A stretch of 64,000 nucleotides of DNA from contig JAFEAB010000106.1 of assembly GCA_018266615.1 (NCBI GenBank), positions 1 through 64,000 on the forward strand. The letters are read 5' to 3'. Both the position numbers and the translations under genes were made by a program. Positions 1 through 9,012 of this stretch are shown here, one piece after another. Below the pieces are notes generated by a model, which saw only the letters and a program-made list of their open reading frames with translations, did not search any database and had not been told where the DNA came from. Numbering within the stretch: position 1 is the first letter of the stretch; every line of letters begins with the position of its first letter. This DNA is from Bacteroidota bacterium (lineage in GTDB: Bacteria; Bacteroidota; Bacteroidia; Chitinophagales; Chitinophagaceae).

Positions 1-87
1 TTCCTTCATATTAAAACCGGGTAGCCAACATTTTCCCTTAACTTGCCAATCTTCCTAATTAAATAACGGTTTAATTTTCTTTTATAT

Positions 88-1257
88 ATGGCAGAGGCGC
101 CGGCAAAAAAAAAGGTTGCAATTTTTGGATCAACCGGATCCATAGGTACACAGGCCCTGGATGTTATTAAAACCTACTCCGATTTATTAGAGGTGGAAAT
201 CCTAACCGCTCAAACCCAGGACGAACTCCTCGTTCAGCAGGCGCTTGAGTTCCAGCCCAATGTGGTAGTTATTGGCGACCCCAAAAAATACGAAAAAGTT
301 AAGGCAGCACTTACTCAAACCGATATTAAGGTATTTTCAGGCGAAGCAGCCCTCGAAGAAGTGGCAGATTTTGATACCTATGACATTATGTTGGCTGCCA
401 TTGTTGGTTTTGCCGGTTTAAAACCTACACTAAAGGCTGTTTCAAAAGGGAAGATGGTGGCCCTTGCAAATAAAGAAACCCTGGTGGTGGCAGGTGATAT
501 CGTGATGAAGACGGCCCTGGAAAACAGGGCTCCTATTATCCCGGTGGATAGTGAACATTCTGCCATATTCCAGTGCCTGGTGGGCGAGGCGAGAAACCCC
601 ATCGAAAAAGTAATTCTAACGGCAAGTGGGGGGCCCTTCCTGGGAAAGAAACCCAACTTCCTTGTGAATGTAAAGCGCGACCATGCCCTGCAGCATCCGA
701 ATTGGAGTATGGGTGCAAAAATAACCATCGACTCTGCCACCCTCATGAATAAGGGCCTCGAGATGATCGAAGCCAAATGGTTGTTTAACCTGCGCCCCGA
801 CCAGATTGAAGTGGTGATACATCCCCAAAGTATCATCCATAGTATGGTTCAATTTGAGGACGGAAGTATAAAAGCGCAATTGGGATTACCGGATATGCGC
901 CTTCCCATTCAGTATGCTCTTTGTTTCCCGGACAGGCTAAAAAACGACCTTCCCCGGATTAATATGAAACGATTCCCCGCTCTCAGTTTTGAGGAGCCCG
1001 ATCTTAAAACATTCAGGAACCTGGCATTAGCAATGGAATCCCTCGAAAAAGGAGGGAATGCCACCTGTATCCTTAATGCGGCAAATGAAATTGCGGTTTG
1101 GGCATTTCTGAAAAACCGGATTGGCTTTCTCGATATCACCGCTGTGGTGGAAAAAACCCTCGAAAAAATAACCTTTATTCAACATCCTACCCTGCAGGAA
1201 TATTTTGATAGCGATGGGGAGGCCCGTAACTTTGCGGCGTCAATAATGAAATTATAA
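88..1257 (+). CDS. dxr: 1-deoxy-D-xylulose 5-phosphate reductoisomerase
   Basis: Second enzyme of the MEP isoprenoid pathway: NADPH-dependent rearrangement and reduction of DXP to MEP in the cytosol. The 389-residue product has the N-terminal dinucleotide-binding loop GSTGSIGTQ at residues 14-22, the conserved NKETLV segment near 128, and the SASGGPF-type and HPQSIIHSMV segments of the catalytic domain. Its length is normal for the family. The ATG at 88 leaves a short lysine-rich leader before the Rossmann fold, as is usual. The gene is followed 46 bp later by rseP on the same strand, a common pairing in bacteria, so the two are probably co-transcribed. Nothing odd is seen. Confidence 0.97.
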   Translation: MAEAPAKKKVAIFGSTGSIGTQALDVIKTYSDLLEVEILTAQTQDELLVQQALEFQPNVVVIGDPKKYEKVKAALTQTDIKVFSGEAALEEVADFDTYDIMLAAIVGFAGLKPTLKAVSKGKMVALANKETLVVAGDIVMKTALENRAPIIPVDSEHSAIFQCLVGEARNPIEKVILTASGGPFLGKKPNFLVNVKRDHALQHPNWSMGAKITIDSATLMNKGLEMIEAKWLFNLRPDQIEVVIHPQSIIHSMVQFEDGSIKAQLGLPDMRLPIQYALCFPDRLKNDLPRINMKRFPALSFEEPDLKTFRNLALAMESLEKGGNATCILNAANEIAVWAFLKNRIGFLDITAVVEKTLEKITFIQHPTLQEYFDSDGEARNFAASIMKL

Positions 1258-1303
1258 AAGGAAAACGCCGGTACCCTTCAAACCGCAGCAGCATTAAATC
1301 AAT

Positions 1304-2689
1304 ATGACCTTATTAGCGATAGACTGGGGCAGTGTGGGACTTAAAGTAGCCCAATTGCTCGTTTCACTTTCCATTTTGGTAGTACTCCACGAATTTGGCC
1401 ATTATATCACCGCAAAGTGGTTTAAGTGCCGGGTGGAAAAATTTTACCTTTTCTTCAATCCCTGGTTCTCCCTGTTTAAAAAGAAAATAGGCGAAACGGA
1501 ATATGGCGTAGGCTGGTTGCCCCTGGGAGGGTATGTGAAAATTGCCGGCATGGTAGATGAAAGCATGGATAAGGAGCAGTTAAAGTTACCGCCTCAGCCT
1601 TATGAATTCCGCAGCAAGCCGGCCTGGCAACGTTTAATCATTATGATTGGCGGGGTGGCCGTGAATGTACTGCTTGCCTTTATTATTTATGCTGGAATTT
1701 TAATGGTGTGGGGCGATAAAATGGTCCCCGCCTCTTCGCTTAAATATGGTATTTCTTTTAATGACTCTATCTTCTCGGATCTTAAATTTAAAAACGGTGA
1801 TAAGGTTTTGGCCGTGGATGGAAAGCCGGTTACCGACCTTACCGATGTTCTGAGAAAAGTATTGGTAGCAGATAGTACGGTTACGGTTGAACGAAATGGC
1901 AACGTCCTGAACCTGCATATGCCTGTTGACCTGATTGGTAAACTGGTGGAAAAGAAAAAACTGGCAGATGGCCCCCTGATTTCTCCCCGGATCCCGGCCT
2001 ATGTAAATATGGTGGCCGACAGCTCTCCTGGGTACAAAGCCGGACTTCGCCCCGGAGATTACATAGTGGGGGTTAATAACCAGCCTGTTGCTTATTTTGA
2101 TGAGCTTCGCATCCTTATGCCTACGTTGCCAAAAGATGATTCAATTACCCTGGATGTGAAGCGTGGAAATGAAATCCTGCTGTTGCATACTAAACTTAAT
2201 GCGCAGAATCAAATTGGTTTTCAAACCGCCTCCGATCCAAAAACGCTTGATTCACTTGGATTCATCGAGTATAAAGTGCAGAAATACGGATTTTTTGCCG
2301 CCCTTCCTGCCGGAGTGAAAATGGCCGGAACTGAATTGCAATTTTACCTCGAACAGTTTAAGAAAATTCTTCAACCCAAAACCGGGGCATACAAAGGGGT
2401 AGGAGGGTTTAAAGCCATGGGCTCGGTATTCAGCGGAACCTCCTGGGATTGGGAACATTTCTGGACTATCACGGCTTTCTTTTCAATAATTCTTGCCTTC
2501 ATGAATATGCTCCCTATTCCCGCTTTGGATGGAGGGCATGTACTTTTTACCCTTATTGAAATGATCACCGGACGAAAACCGAGTGAAAAATTTCTGGAGT
2601 ATGCTCAAATTGCCGGGATGGTTATCCTGCTGGCATTGATGCTGTATGCAAACGGAAACGATTGGTTTGGGTGGGGAAAAGGAAAATAA
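1304..2689 (+). CDS. rseP: RseP family site-2 zinc metalloprotease
   Basis: Intramembrane zinc protease of the M50B family that cuts membrane-spanning regulators such as anti-sigma factors. The 461-residue protein has the HExxH zinc site (HEFGH, residues 29-33) inside the first membrane segment, further hydrophobic segments near 110-130 and 385-410, two PDZ-like regions in the middle, and the conserved LPIPALDGGH motif near 412 that supplies the third zinc ligand. A last membrane helix precedes the C-terminus. It lies downstream of dxr on the same strand. The anti-sigma substrate is not encoded nearby. Confidence 0.95.
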   Translation: MTLLAIDWGSVGLKVAQLLVSLSILVVLHEFGHYITAKWFKCRVEKFYLFFNPWFSLFKKKIGETEYGVGWLPLGGYVKIAGMVDESMDKEQLKLPPQPYEFRSKPAWQRLIIMIGGVAVNVLLAFIIYAGILMVWGDKMVPASSLKYGISFNDSIFSDLKFKNGDKVLAVDGKPVTDLTDVLRKVLVADSTVTVERNGNVLNLHMPVDLIGKLVEKKKLADGPLISPRIPAYVNMVADSSPGYKAGLRPGDYIVGVNNQPVAYFDELRILMPTLPKDDSITLDVKRGNEILLLHTKLNAQNQIGFQTASDPKTLDSLGFIEYKVQKYGFFAALPAGVKMAGTELQFYLEQFKKILQPKTGAYKGVGGFKAMGSVFSGTSWDWEHFWTITAFFSIILAFMNMLPIPALDGGHVLFTLIEMITGRKPSEKFLEYAQIAGMVILLALMLYANGNDWFGWGKGK

Positions 2690-2756
2690 CCTACAATAAA
2701 CAACCGTTCAACATTATTGATACAGTTAACTTAACCGGTTGCTGTATTTTTGTTTC

Positions 2757-3998
2757 ATGCGGAAATCGATTAATATCATTCGCAATTCTCTTAAGCTTAC
2801 CCTGGAAGAACTCAGGGTAAATAAAACCCGCACCATCCTCAGCCTGATTGGTGTTGCCTTTGGTATTTTCTGTATAATTCTTGTCCTTACCATTGTAAAT
2901 AGTTTCGAAAAGAATATTCAGGATGAAGTGAAAAGCCTGGGCAGCAATACTATCTATATCGATAAATGGGATTATAGTGGAGGCCCGGATCAACCGTTTT
3001 GGAAATTCAGGGCCAGGCCGGTAGCCAAATATGAGGAAGCGGAGTTGGTAAAACGACGCTCTCAATTATTAGATGATATTGCATTTTTGATGCAGACCAC
3101 GGGTTCCATATCTCATCAGAATGACGTGATTGGCAATGTAAGTGTTTATGGGATTACCCCAGCCCAAATGACTATTCAGCCCATTACATTCCAGGCAGGG
3201 CGTTTTATATCACCGGCCGAATTTCAGGCAGGGAGCCCGGTTTGCATTATTGGCTATACCAATGCCGAAGATTTTTTTGGGGACCCCAACCGCGCCTTAG
3301 GCAGGCAAATTGATATTAAAGGCAAGAAGGTTACCATCGTAGGAGTAATTGCCAAAGAAGGGAAAAGCTTTATAGGATGGAATTACGATAATTGTGTCAT
3401 GATGAGTTACGAATTACTTCGAACAATTTATGATGTGGATTCCAGTAACCCGATACTCATTGCAAAAGGGAAACCCGGTGTTTCTACCGATGCGCTTATG
3501 GATGAATTAAAGGGCATCATGCGCCAGGTAAGGAAACTATCGCCTACACAGGAGGATAATTTTTCACTGAATAGCGTAGAAGCATTTAGTAAAGCCCTGG
3601 CTTCATTTTTTGTTACCCTGAATATTGTAGGCTCTATTGTTGGCGGAATCAGTTTAATTGTAGGTATGTTTTCTATCGCCAATATTATGTTTGTTACGGT
3701 AAAGGAAAGGACTGCCATAATCGGGTTAAAAAAAGCGATTGGGGCTAAGAAATCCACTATCCTTTTTGAGTTCCTTACCGAAGCTACCATCCTGTGCCTG
3801 CTGGGCGGTGCAATTGGGCTTTTCTTTGTATGGATAGGGACACTGATCATTAGCAGTGTGGCTGATTTCCCGGTGTTCATTTCTTTTTCCTTACTGCTTA
3901 CCACTGTTTTAATTTGCCTGGTGGTTGGTATTCTGGCCGGCATCATTCCGGCATCTCAGGCTTCCAAGTTAGATCCCGTAGTGGCCATACGCTCCTGA
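2757..3998 (+). CDS. ABC transporter permease, MacB/FtsX type
   Basis: Membrane subunit of a MacB-like ABC exporter. The 413-residue product has one N-terminal transmembrane helix (about residues 24-46), a large periplasmic MacB_PCD-like domain, then three transmembrane helices in the C-terminal FtsX domain, with the family motif ERTAIIGLKKAIGAKKSTI between helices two and three. I chose the ATG at 2757 (MRKSINII) over an upstream in-frame start at 2739 because it gives the usual short cytoplasmic leader. No ATPase partner or membrane-fusion subunit is adjacent, so these must be encoded elsewhere. The substrate is unknown. Confidence 0.88.
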   Translation: MRKSINIIRNSLKLTLEELRVNKTRTILSLIGVAFGIFCIILVLTIVNSFEKNIQDEVKSLGSNTIYIDKWDYSGGPDQPFWKFRARPVAKYEEAELVKRRSQLLDDIAFLMQTTGSISHQNDVIGNVSVYGITPAQMTIQPITFQAGRFISPAEFQAGSPVCIIGYTNAEDFFGDPNRALGRQIDIKGKKVTIVGVIAKEGKSFIGWNYDNCVMMSYELLRTIYDVDSSNPILIAKGKPGVSTDALMDELKGIMRQVRKLSPTQEDNFSLNSVEAFSKALASFFVTLNIVGSIVGGISLIVGMFSIANIMFVTVKERTAIIGLKKAIGAKKSTILFEFLTEATILCLLGGAIGLFFVWIGTLIISSVADFPVFISFSLLLTTVLICLVVGILAGIIPASQASKLDPVVAIRS

Positions 3999-4032
3999 TT
4001 TATTTCTACCTTCGCTAAAATTTTTCAGCATC

Positions 4033-5070
4033 ATTACCATTCTTGCGATAGAATCTTCGTGCGATGAAACCGCCGCAGCTGTATGCCGCGATGGCCACAT
4101 CTTATCCAACGTAATTGCCTCCCAAAAAGTACACGAATCCTTTGGCGGGGTGGTGCCCGAACTGGCAAGCAGGGCGCACATGCAAAATATAGTGCCGGTG
4201 GTGGATGAAGCATTGAAACAGAGTGCTGTCAAATTAAATGATATAGATGCTATCGCTTACACCAGTGCGCCGGGGCTTATTGGTTCCCTGTTGGTAGGGG
4301 TACAATTTGCAAAATCATTGTCCCTGGCTTTAGATAAACCCCTGATAGCAATTCATCATATGCAGGCCCATGTTATGGCCAATCTGATTGGCGATAACCG
4401 GCCCGAATTCCCTTTTTTATGTCTTACCGTAAGTGGCGGCCATACTCAAATTGTACAATGTAATGGCCCTAACGATTTGGTAATCCTTGGGGAAACAATA
4501 GATGATGCTGCGGGAGAGGCATTCGATAAATCTGCAAAATTGCTTGGACTTCCGTACCCCGGAGGGCCGCTTATCGATAAATATGCCGCCGATGGGGATC
4601 CTGAAAAATTTAAATTTCCCGAACCAAAGGTAGAAGGTCTCGATTTTAGTTTCTCGGGCCTTAAAACATCCATTCTTTATTTTTTGCGCAATGCCGGTAA
4701 ATCAAATTCTTTTAAGGAAGATATTCAGGTAAGCGAAGTAGTGCAAAAGAAATTTATGGATGATAACCTTTCGGATATCTGTGCTTCCATTCAAAACCGG
4801 ATTGTCAGTATTCTTTTGAATAAATTACAGAAGGCCGCAGACGAAACCGGTATTGGAAATATTTGTATTGCCGGCGGGGTCAGTGCCAATAGAGGGCTCA
4901 GGAAATCAATTACCGAATTAGGAAGAACGAAAGGCTGGAAGGTTTTTATTCCTGCTTTTGAATATTGTACCGATAATGCAGCCATGATTGCCATTACCGG
5001 ATATTACAAATATTTGGCGGGAGAATTTTCTCCGCTCGATTCCGCAACCTCGGCCAGGGCAACCTGGTAA
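4033..5070 (+). CDS. tsaD: tRNA threonylcarbamoyladenosine transferase TsaD, apparent ATT start
   Basis: Catalytic subunit that transfers the threonylcarbamoyl group to A37 of ANN-decoding tRNAs, working with TsaB and TsaE. The first in-frame ATG is at 4150, but conserved family sequence begins earlier: the frame reads ILAIESSCDETAAAV from about 4039. From 4003 to 4150 there is no ATG, GTG or TTG in frame. An ATT at 4033 gives a standard N-terminus (MTILAIESSCDET after initiator decoding) and a product of 345 residues, normal for TsaD. The metal-binding HMQAH motif lies near 109-113, followed by CLTVSGGHTQI and the C-terminal CTDNAAM segment. Starting at 4150 would delete the ASKHA phosphate-binding strand. 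The exact start (ATT 4033 or ATC 4030) is inferred. Confidence 0.93.
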   Translation: MTILAIESSCDETAAAVCRDGHILSNVIASQKVHESFGGVVPELASRAHMQNIVPVVDEALKQSAVKLNDIDAIAYTSAPGLIGSLLVGVQFAKSLSLALDKPLIAIHHMQAHVMANLIGDNRPEFPFLCLTVSGGHTQIVQCNGPNDLVILGETIDDAAGEAFDKSAKLLGLPYPGGPLIDKYAADGDPEKFKFPEPKVEGLDFSFSGLKTSILYFLRNAGKSNSFKEDIQVSEVVQKKFMDDNLSDICASIQNRIVSILLNKLQKAADETGIGNICIAGGVSANRGLRKSITELGRTKGWKVFIPAFEYCTDNAAMIAITGYYKYLAGEFSPLDSATSARATW

Positions 5071-5080
5071 AAGTAGAAAT

Positions 5081-5794
5081 TTGGCTAATCATTTTTTTCA
5101 GTTTAAACATTTCAGGGTAGAGCAGCAGGGAGCCGGGATGAAGGTATGTACAGATGCCTGTGCATTTGGAGCTTGGGTAAACGGGGCTATAAAAAAGTTA
5201 CCCATTGTACAGGTGATTGACCTGGGAGCCGGAACCGGCTTACTTAGCCTGATGCTGGCACAGGAAAATCCATGTCGTATTGATGCGGTTGAGGTGGAGG
5301 AAGGATCATTTAAACAGGCAGGCGAAAATTTCAGGAACTCACCATGGACTAACAGGTTAAATGTGCATTATGCAGATGCGATTAATTGGGATCCACCCAG
5401 GAAGGCTCACCTCGTCATTTGCAATCCACCGTTTTTTAAAAATGATCTTCTCCCTGCAGAGGCCCTTAAAAGACAAACCAAACACGAACGGGGACTTTCA
5501 CTGCAAATAATATTTTCTCTTTCGGAATTGTGGTTAGAGGAAGATGGCAGGGTAGCCCTGTTGATGCCATTTCATCGGATGAAGGAGGCGTGGAAGGAGG
5601 CGGAGGAGGCCGGATTCTTTTTGGAAAAATCTGCCATATTAAAAAGAAAGGAAGAAGATGCAGGCTTCCGGGGGATGATGATATTTAGTAAGCAGGAAAC
5701 ATTTACCTCGCCACCTGAATATTTAATAATTAAGGGCAAAGAAGGCACCTATACTCCTTCCTTTACAAAATTGATGAAGCCCTATTATTTATAA
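5081..5794 (+). CDS. trmN6: tRNA1(Val) (adenine(37)-N6)-methyltransferase family
   Basis: SAM-dependent N6-adenine methyltransferase that modifies A37 of tRNA-Val in the characterised family (YfiC/TrmN6). The TTG at 5081, 10 bp after tsaD ends, gives a 237-residue protein starting MANHFFQFKHF. It keeps the family block KVCTDACAFGAW, the SAM-binding DLGAGTGLLSLMLAQ and the catalytic NPPF motif (CNPPFFKN). An in-frame ATG at 4988 lies inside tsaD and would add 31 residues that do not look like the family, so I rejected it. The neighbouring tsaD is also a tRNA A37 modifier, suggesting a functional pair. Confidence 0.9.
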   Translation: MANHFFQFKHFRVEQQGAGMKVCTDACAFGAWVNGAIKKLPIVQVIDLGAGTGLLSLMLAQENPCRIDAVEVEEGSFKQAGENFRNSPWTNRLNVHYADAINWDPPRKAHLVICNPPFFKNDLLPAEALKRQTKHERGLSLQIIFSLSELWLEEDGRVALLMPFHRMKEAWKEAEEAGFFLEKSAILKRKEEDAGFRGMMIFSKQETFTSPPEYLIIKGKEGTYTPSFTKLMKPYYL

Positions 5795-5803
5795 GATGAA
5801 TTT

Positions 5804-7006
5804 TCATTTCCCCAGGGCGTAGTCTTCCATATAAGCAAATAATCCGGTTAATTTCCCCTTATCCAGAATGCGGGCACGGTCAATAATTTTACTATTCCCT
5901 TCGATCAGGTCGCGCAAAATATATTTAATCAATTGTTCACCAAAGTAGCGGCTGGCATCTTTGGGTAATTCGTTGGGGAGGTTCCCTACCGCCATTACGT
6001 CTATGCTGTTGGGAAGATAAGGCGCTGTTTTTTGAAGTGTGTTTCTGTCTACCCCATACACCGGGTCATCTATGGTAGAATCTTCAAGGTTGATGGGAAC
6101 CGACCCATGCATGTCGTCTGTGATGTCGGCAATGGTAAGGATGGAAAAATCAGGATTTTGAACGTCGGCAACTTCGAATAAGGGCTGAATATTTTTTTGC
6201 CAGTAGATGCCGTTCATCAGGATGTCGGTACATCCTATGTATTTATGGAATAAGCATTCATATTGTTCGGGATGATGGTGGAAGTCCTCCCGCTGATAAG
6301 GACCATTGTCTTTCCTGCGATAGAGCTTACCTCCTTTTAAATGAACATATACGGGATAGGCAAATATTTTGGTGAGGTAATCTTCGGGGTCCACTTCTGT
6401 AATTTCGAGGAGATTCATGATTTCCACGATTCCATGTGCCACCCGGCCGCTACCGGTTACTGCTATCCGAAGATTGGGGAGTTTTAGTCCAAAATAAGTA
6501 TGAATCAGGTATTGGAGGTTTTTGGAAGAGTTGACTTTTTCGAGATGGAAAGTTCCTGTCCGGTTTCCGTAAGCCATAATGCCATTATGGGCGCCTACCA
6601 CACCGGCAAAGAAGCCAAAACCAATTATTCTTTTTCCATCATCGTGTTCGAGGCATTCATAATCGATGAGGGTAATCTTTTTCTTAACCATTTCCATCAG
6701 CATGGCCTGGTTATAAGGTTGCAACTTTTTTGTATGGGAAAAGAAAAGGTAGGTTTTATTGGGAATGAGTTGTTCTTTCGGAACTTCTTTAATACCCAGG
6801 AGGATATCGCAATCGCTCATGTTCTCCGTAATGGTTACACCCGCCTGTTGGTATTCTTTGTCGCTAAAACAACGGTTAGGCGAGGTTTGTACCAGGATGC
6901 TGATTTCAGGGACGTTTATTTTTAGCCAGCGGCATTGGGCGGGAGTCAGGGCTACCCGGTTATCAGCGGGGGTTTTCCCCTCCCTGATAAGGCCTATTAT
7001 GGGCAT
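5804..7006 (-). CDS. Saccharopine/alanine dehydrogenase-like NAD(P)-dependent oxidoreductase
   Basis: Product of 400 residues with the AlaDH/PNT N-terminal domain (IGLIREGKTPADNRVALTP near the start) and a dinucleotide-binding domain with VTGSGRVAHG in the middle. It resembles the lysine-forming saccharopine dehydrogenase or lysine-ketoglutarate reductase type found in Bacteroidota and fungi, so a role in lysine metabolism is likely but unproven. The start at 7006 (MPIIGLIREG) fits the family; a 57-residue upstream extension does not. The gene converges on trmN6 (9 bp apart) and is divergent from hscB, with about 75 bp between start codons. Confidence 0.8.
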   Translation of the reverse strand: MPIIGLIREGKTPADNRVALTPAQCRWLKINVPEISILVQTSPNRCFSDKEYQQAGVTITENMSDCDILLGIKEVPKEQLIPNKTYLFFSHTKKLQPYNQAMLMEMVKKKITLIDYECLEHDDGKRIIGFGFFAGVVGAHNGIMAYGNRTGTFHLEKVNSSKNLQYLIHTYFGLKLPNLRIAVTGSGRVAHGIVEIMNLLEITEVDPEDYLTKIFAYPVYVHLKGGKLYRRKDNGPYQREDFHHHPEQYECLFHKYIGCTDILMNGIYWQKNIQPLFEVADVQNPDFSILTIADITDDMHGSVPINLEDSTIDDPVYGVDRNTLQKTAPYLPNSIDVMAVGNLPNELPKDASRYFGEQLIKYILRDLIEGNSKIIDRARILDKGKLTGLFAYMEDYALGK

Positions 7007-7081
7007 AAGTTTGCAAGTTTCGCGCAAATTTAATCTATAATACTTCAGGGGCAAAACGGTATATGGAATTAACTTTACAGC

Positions 7082-7570
7082 ATGAATTATTTTGAATTGT
7101 TTGGTTTTGAGGTTTCTCCCCGGATTAACGCGGCACAACTTTCCAGGAAATATATTTTGCTTCAACGAGATTCTCACCCCGACTTTTTCACCCGGGAGAC
7201 GGGAGATGAGCAGGAGGAGGCTCTCGATAAATCGGCGGATATTAATAAGGCATATAAAATCTTCAGTAATCCGGATGAAACCCTTGCCTATTTTCTAAAG
7301 GTAAAAGGCATCCTTGTTTCCGGGGAAAAGTTTGAACTTCCATCCGGCTTTTTAATGGAAATGATGGAACTGAATGAACGTATTTCGGAGGCACCCGAAG
7401 AGGGAAAAAAGGCGGCAGCGGAATTGGCCGGAGGATTGGAGGCCGAAGAAGAAGAAAATATTTTGCTGCTGCGAGGAGATGCGGATAACCGTTCTGCCCT
7501 GGATAGGCTGAAGTCGCTTTATTACCGGAAAAAATATTTAAATCGCATTTTGGATAGGTTGGCCGATTAA
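7082..7570 (+). CDS. hscB: Fe-S cluster assembly co-chaperone HscB
   Basis: J-domain co-chaperone that delivers the IscU-type scaffold to an Hsp70 for iron-sulfur cluster transfer. The 162-residue protein opens MNYFELFGFE, carries the J-domain HPD triplet at residues 32-34, and has a C-terminal helical region with an acidic stretch (EAEEEE, about 120-125) like the HscB scaffold-binding domain. Its length suits HscB and is too short for DnaJ. No hscA or isc genes are adjacent. The gene ends 26 bp before a tRNA gene on the same strand. Confidence 0.88.
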   Translation: MNYFELFGFEVSPRINAAQLSRKYILLQRDSHPDFFTRETGDEQEEALDKSADINKAYKIFSNPDETLAYFLKVKGILVSGEKFELPSGFLMEMMELNERISEAPEEGKKAAAELAGGLEAEEEENILLLRGDADNRSALDRLKSLYYRKKYLNRILDRLAD

Positions 7571-7596
7571 CGTAATATTGCCTCCCAATTTTAATT

Positions 7597-7680
7597 GCCC
7601 AGATGGCGGAATTGGTAGACGCAGCAGACTCAAAATCTGCCGTTCGCAAGGATGTGCAGGTTCGATTCCTGTTCTGGGCA
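7597..7680 (+). tRNA. tRNA-Leu (anticodon CAA)
   Basis: Class II tRNA of 84 nt read directly from the sequence. The acceptor stem GCCCAGA pairs perfectly with TCTGGGC, with A as discriminator. The anticodon stem GCAGA/TCTGC encloses the loop CTCAAAA, giving anticodon CAA (UUG leucine codons). A long variable arm and the T-loop GGTTCGATTCC follow. CCA is not encoded (the next bases are CAA). A terminator hairpin follows immediately. Confidence 0.97.
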
Positions 7681-7685
7681 CAAGC

Positions 7686-7717
7686 AATGGCTTTCTTTAG
7701 AGAGCCATTCTTTTTTT
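7686..7717 (+). terminator. Intrinsic terminator after tRNA-Leu
   Basis: AATGGCT and AGCCATT form a perfect 7-bp stem, possibly extended by a pair, around a short loop and are followed by TCTTTTTTT. It is placed to end the hscB/tRNA-Leu transcript. Confidence 0.8.
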
Positions 7718-7854
7718 AACCGGATACTGCCTCAACCGGCCTGCGAATCGGATGGAAGATGATGTTGGCAGAAGGATTGACTTTGCTTTTTATTAAAAAA
7801 ATAGCTGCTGCAGTTTTTACTCCAATAAAATGGTTATATCCTGGAGAATCAAAT

Positions 7855-8988
7855 TTATTTGCCTTTCGGGTTTTGGATTACTTTTAAAATGACAGTTTGC
7901 TTATTTTTTAAATCAGACAACCGGATTCCTTTCTGGCTATTTTTATCCAGTACAACCACCTGGTGTCCGTACCCTAAATCAACCATGGCCCGGTCGTCAA
8001 TTATCCAGCCGGTGCCCTGAATTACCTGCCCGGCTGCTGTATAATTATTTTGTACCTGGAGAGGGCTTTCCAGGGTAAAGTTTATCGAATTACCTTTCTC
8101 CTTATCCAGGTGTTTGTACTTCCCTTTAATTTTTGCGTAAACGTAGGTTACATTTTGAAAAACCTCATCCGATGTCTGCTTAATTCTGGTTTTGGTAAGG
8201 TCTGCGGGGTGGCTTCCATCTGCATCATTCACTTTTACCTGCAGGGTGCCGAGCTTCAAAAAGTCTCTTGAATTATTTTGATATTCACCCTGTTTCTGGG
8301 CTTTTGAAACGGAGAAAATGTTGTAACCAAACCCCTGCATATATAATTCAGGAAATTCGAAGAGTTCTTTAATGGCAATTATTTTATAAACGTATGCAGC
8401 AGTTTCGGCATTAAGGTTCATCGAAAAATAATTACTGGTTCCCTGGCGGATGATAGCATTTTTAATGTTGCCAGTTCCATTATTATAGGCAGCGGCAGTT
8501 AATACCCAGGAGGAGATTTTAAATGTTTTTCGGATATAGGTATAGTTTCGGACAATTTCCCTGCATGCTGCCTGAGTAGATTTTTCAAAATTTGTTCTTT
8601 CATCTACAAGATCATTAACCACTAAATTCCAGTCGATAGCCGTTTTTGGCATTAACTGCCAGAAACCCCTGGCCCCTGCAGCGGAGGAAACATCCGTTTT
8701 AAAGCCACTTTCCACGATAGCTAAATATTTGAAATCCTGGGGAATATTTGCCTGGTACAGCATTTGCTCCACTCTTGGCATATATAGCTTAATTCTTTGC
8801 TGCAATGAAGGAACATTAATATAATTAATTTGTTTTTTAATGATGTTCATCAATTTGGTTCTTACAAAATCATCATCAAGGGGAATTTTCTCTCCACAGA
8901 AATATATATCATGGGCAACACTTGTAAAAGAAGCAAAAAGAAAAGTTGCTCCTAAAATAGTTCGTCTTATGAATACGGTTACCCGCAT
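7855..8988 (-). CDS. Lytic transglycosylase (SLT domain) in the type VI locus
   Basis: Periplasmic peptidoglycan-cleaving enzyme of 377 residues. An N-terminal signal-like segment (about residues 8-25) precedes an SLT goose-lysozyme-like domain with the catalytic glutamate in the IVESGF motif (E93), then ARGFWQLMP and AAYNNGTGN, the usual MltD/Slt70 sequence blocks. The C-terminal third (about 250-377) is not LysM-like and I do not recognise it. This is the last gene of the minus-strand run tssN-tssK-tssO-tssP-9013 gene, with 24 bp separating it from the previous gene. The position suggests it opens the cell wall for assembly of the secretion envelope complex; that is inference. The 174 bp between its end and the tRNA hold only the tRNA terminator. 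Confidence 0.88.
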   Translation of the reverse strand: MRVTVFIRRTILGATFLFASFTSVAHDIYFCGEKIPLDDDFVRTKLMNIIKKQINYINVPSLQQRIKLYMPRVEQMLYQANIPQDFKYLAIVESGFKTDVSSAAGARGFWQLMPKTAIDWNLVVNDLVDERTNFEKSTQAACREIVRNYTYIRKTFKISSWVLTAAAYNNGTGNIKNAIIRQGTSNYFSMNLNAETAAYVYKIIAIKELFEFPELYMQGFGYNIFSVSKAQKQGEYQNNSRDFLKLGTLQVKVNDADGSHPADLTKTRIKQTSDEVFQNVTYVYAKIKGKYKHLDKEKGNSINFTLESPLQVQNNYTAAGQVIQGTGWIIDDRAMVDLGYGHQVVVLDKNSQKGIRLSDLKNKQTVILKVIQNPKGK

Positions 8989-9012
8989 AGAAGAATTTAC
9001 TTTTTGCTTTAA

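Noticed and set aside
2745..2752. TATTTTTG as promoter of the MacB-like permease
   Set aside because: It lies only 5 bp before the chosen ATG and lacks a -33 TTTG.
4150..5070. Short tsaD starting at the first ATG
   Set aside because: Would delete the conserved ESSCDET segment needed for the ASKHA fold; upstream in-frame sequence is clearly coding.
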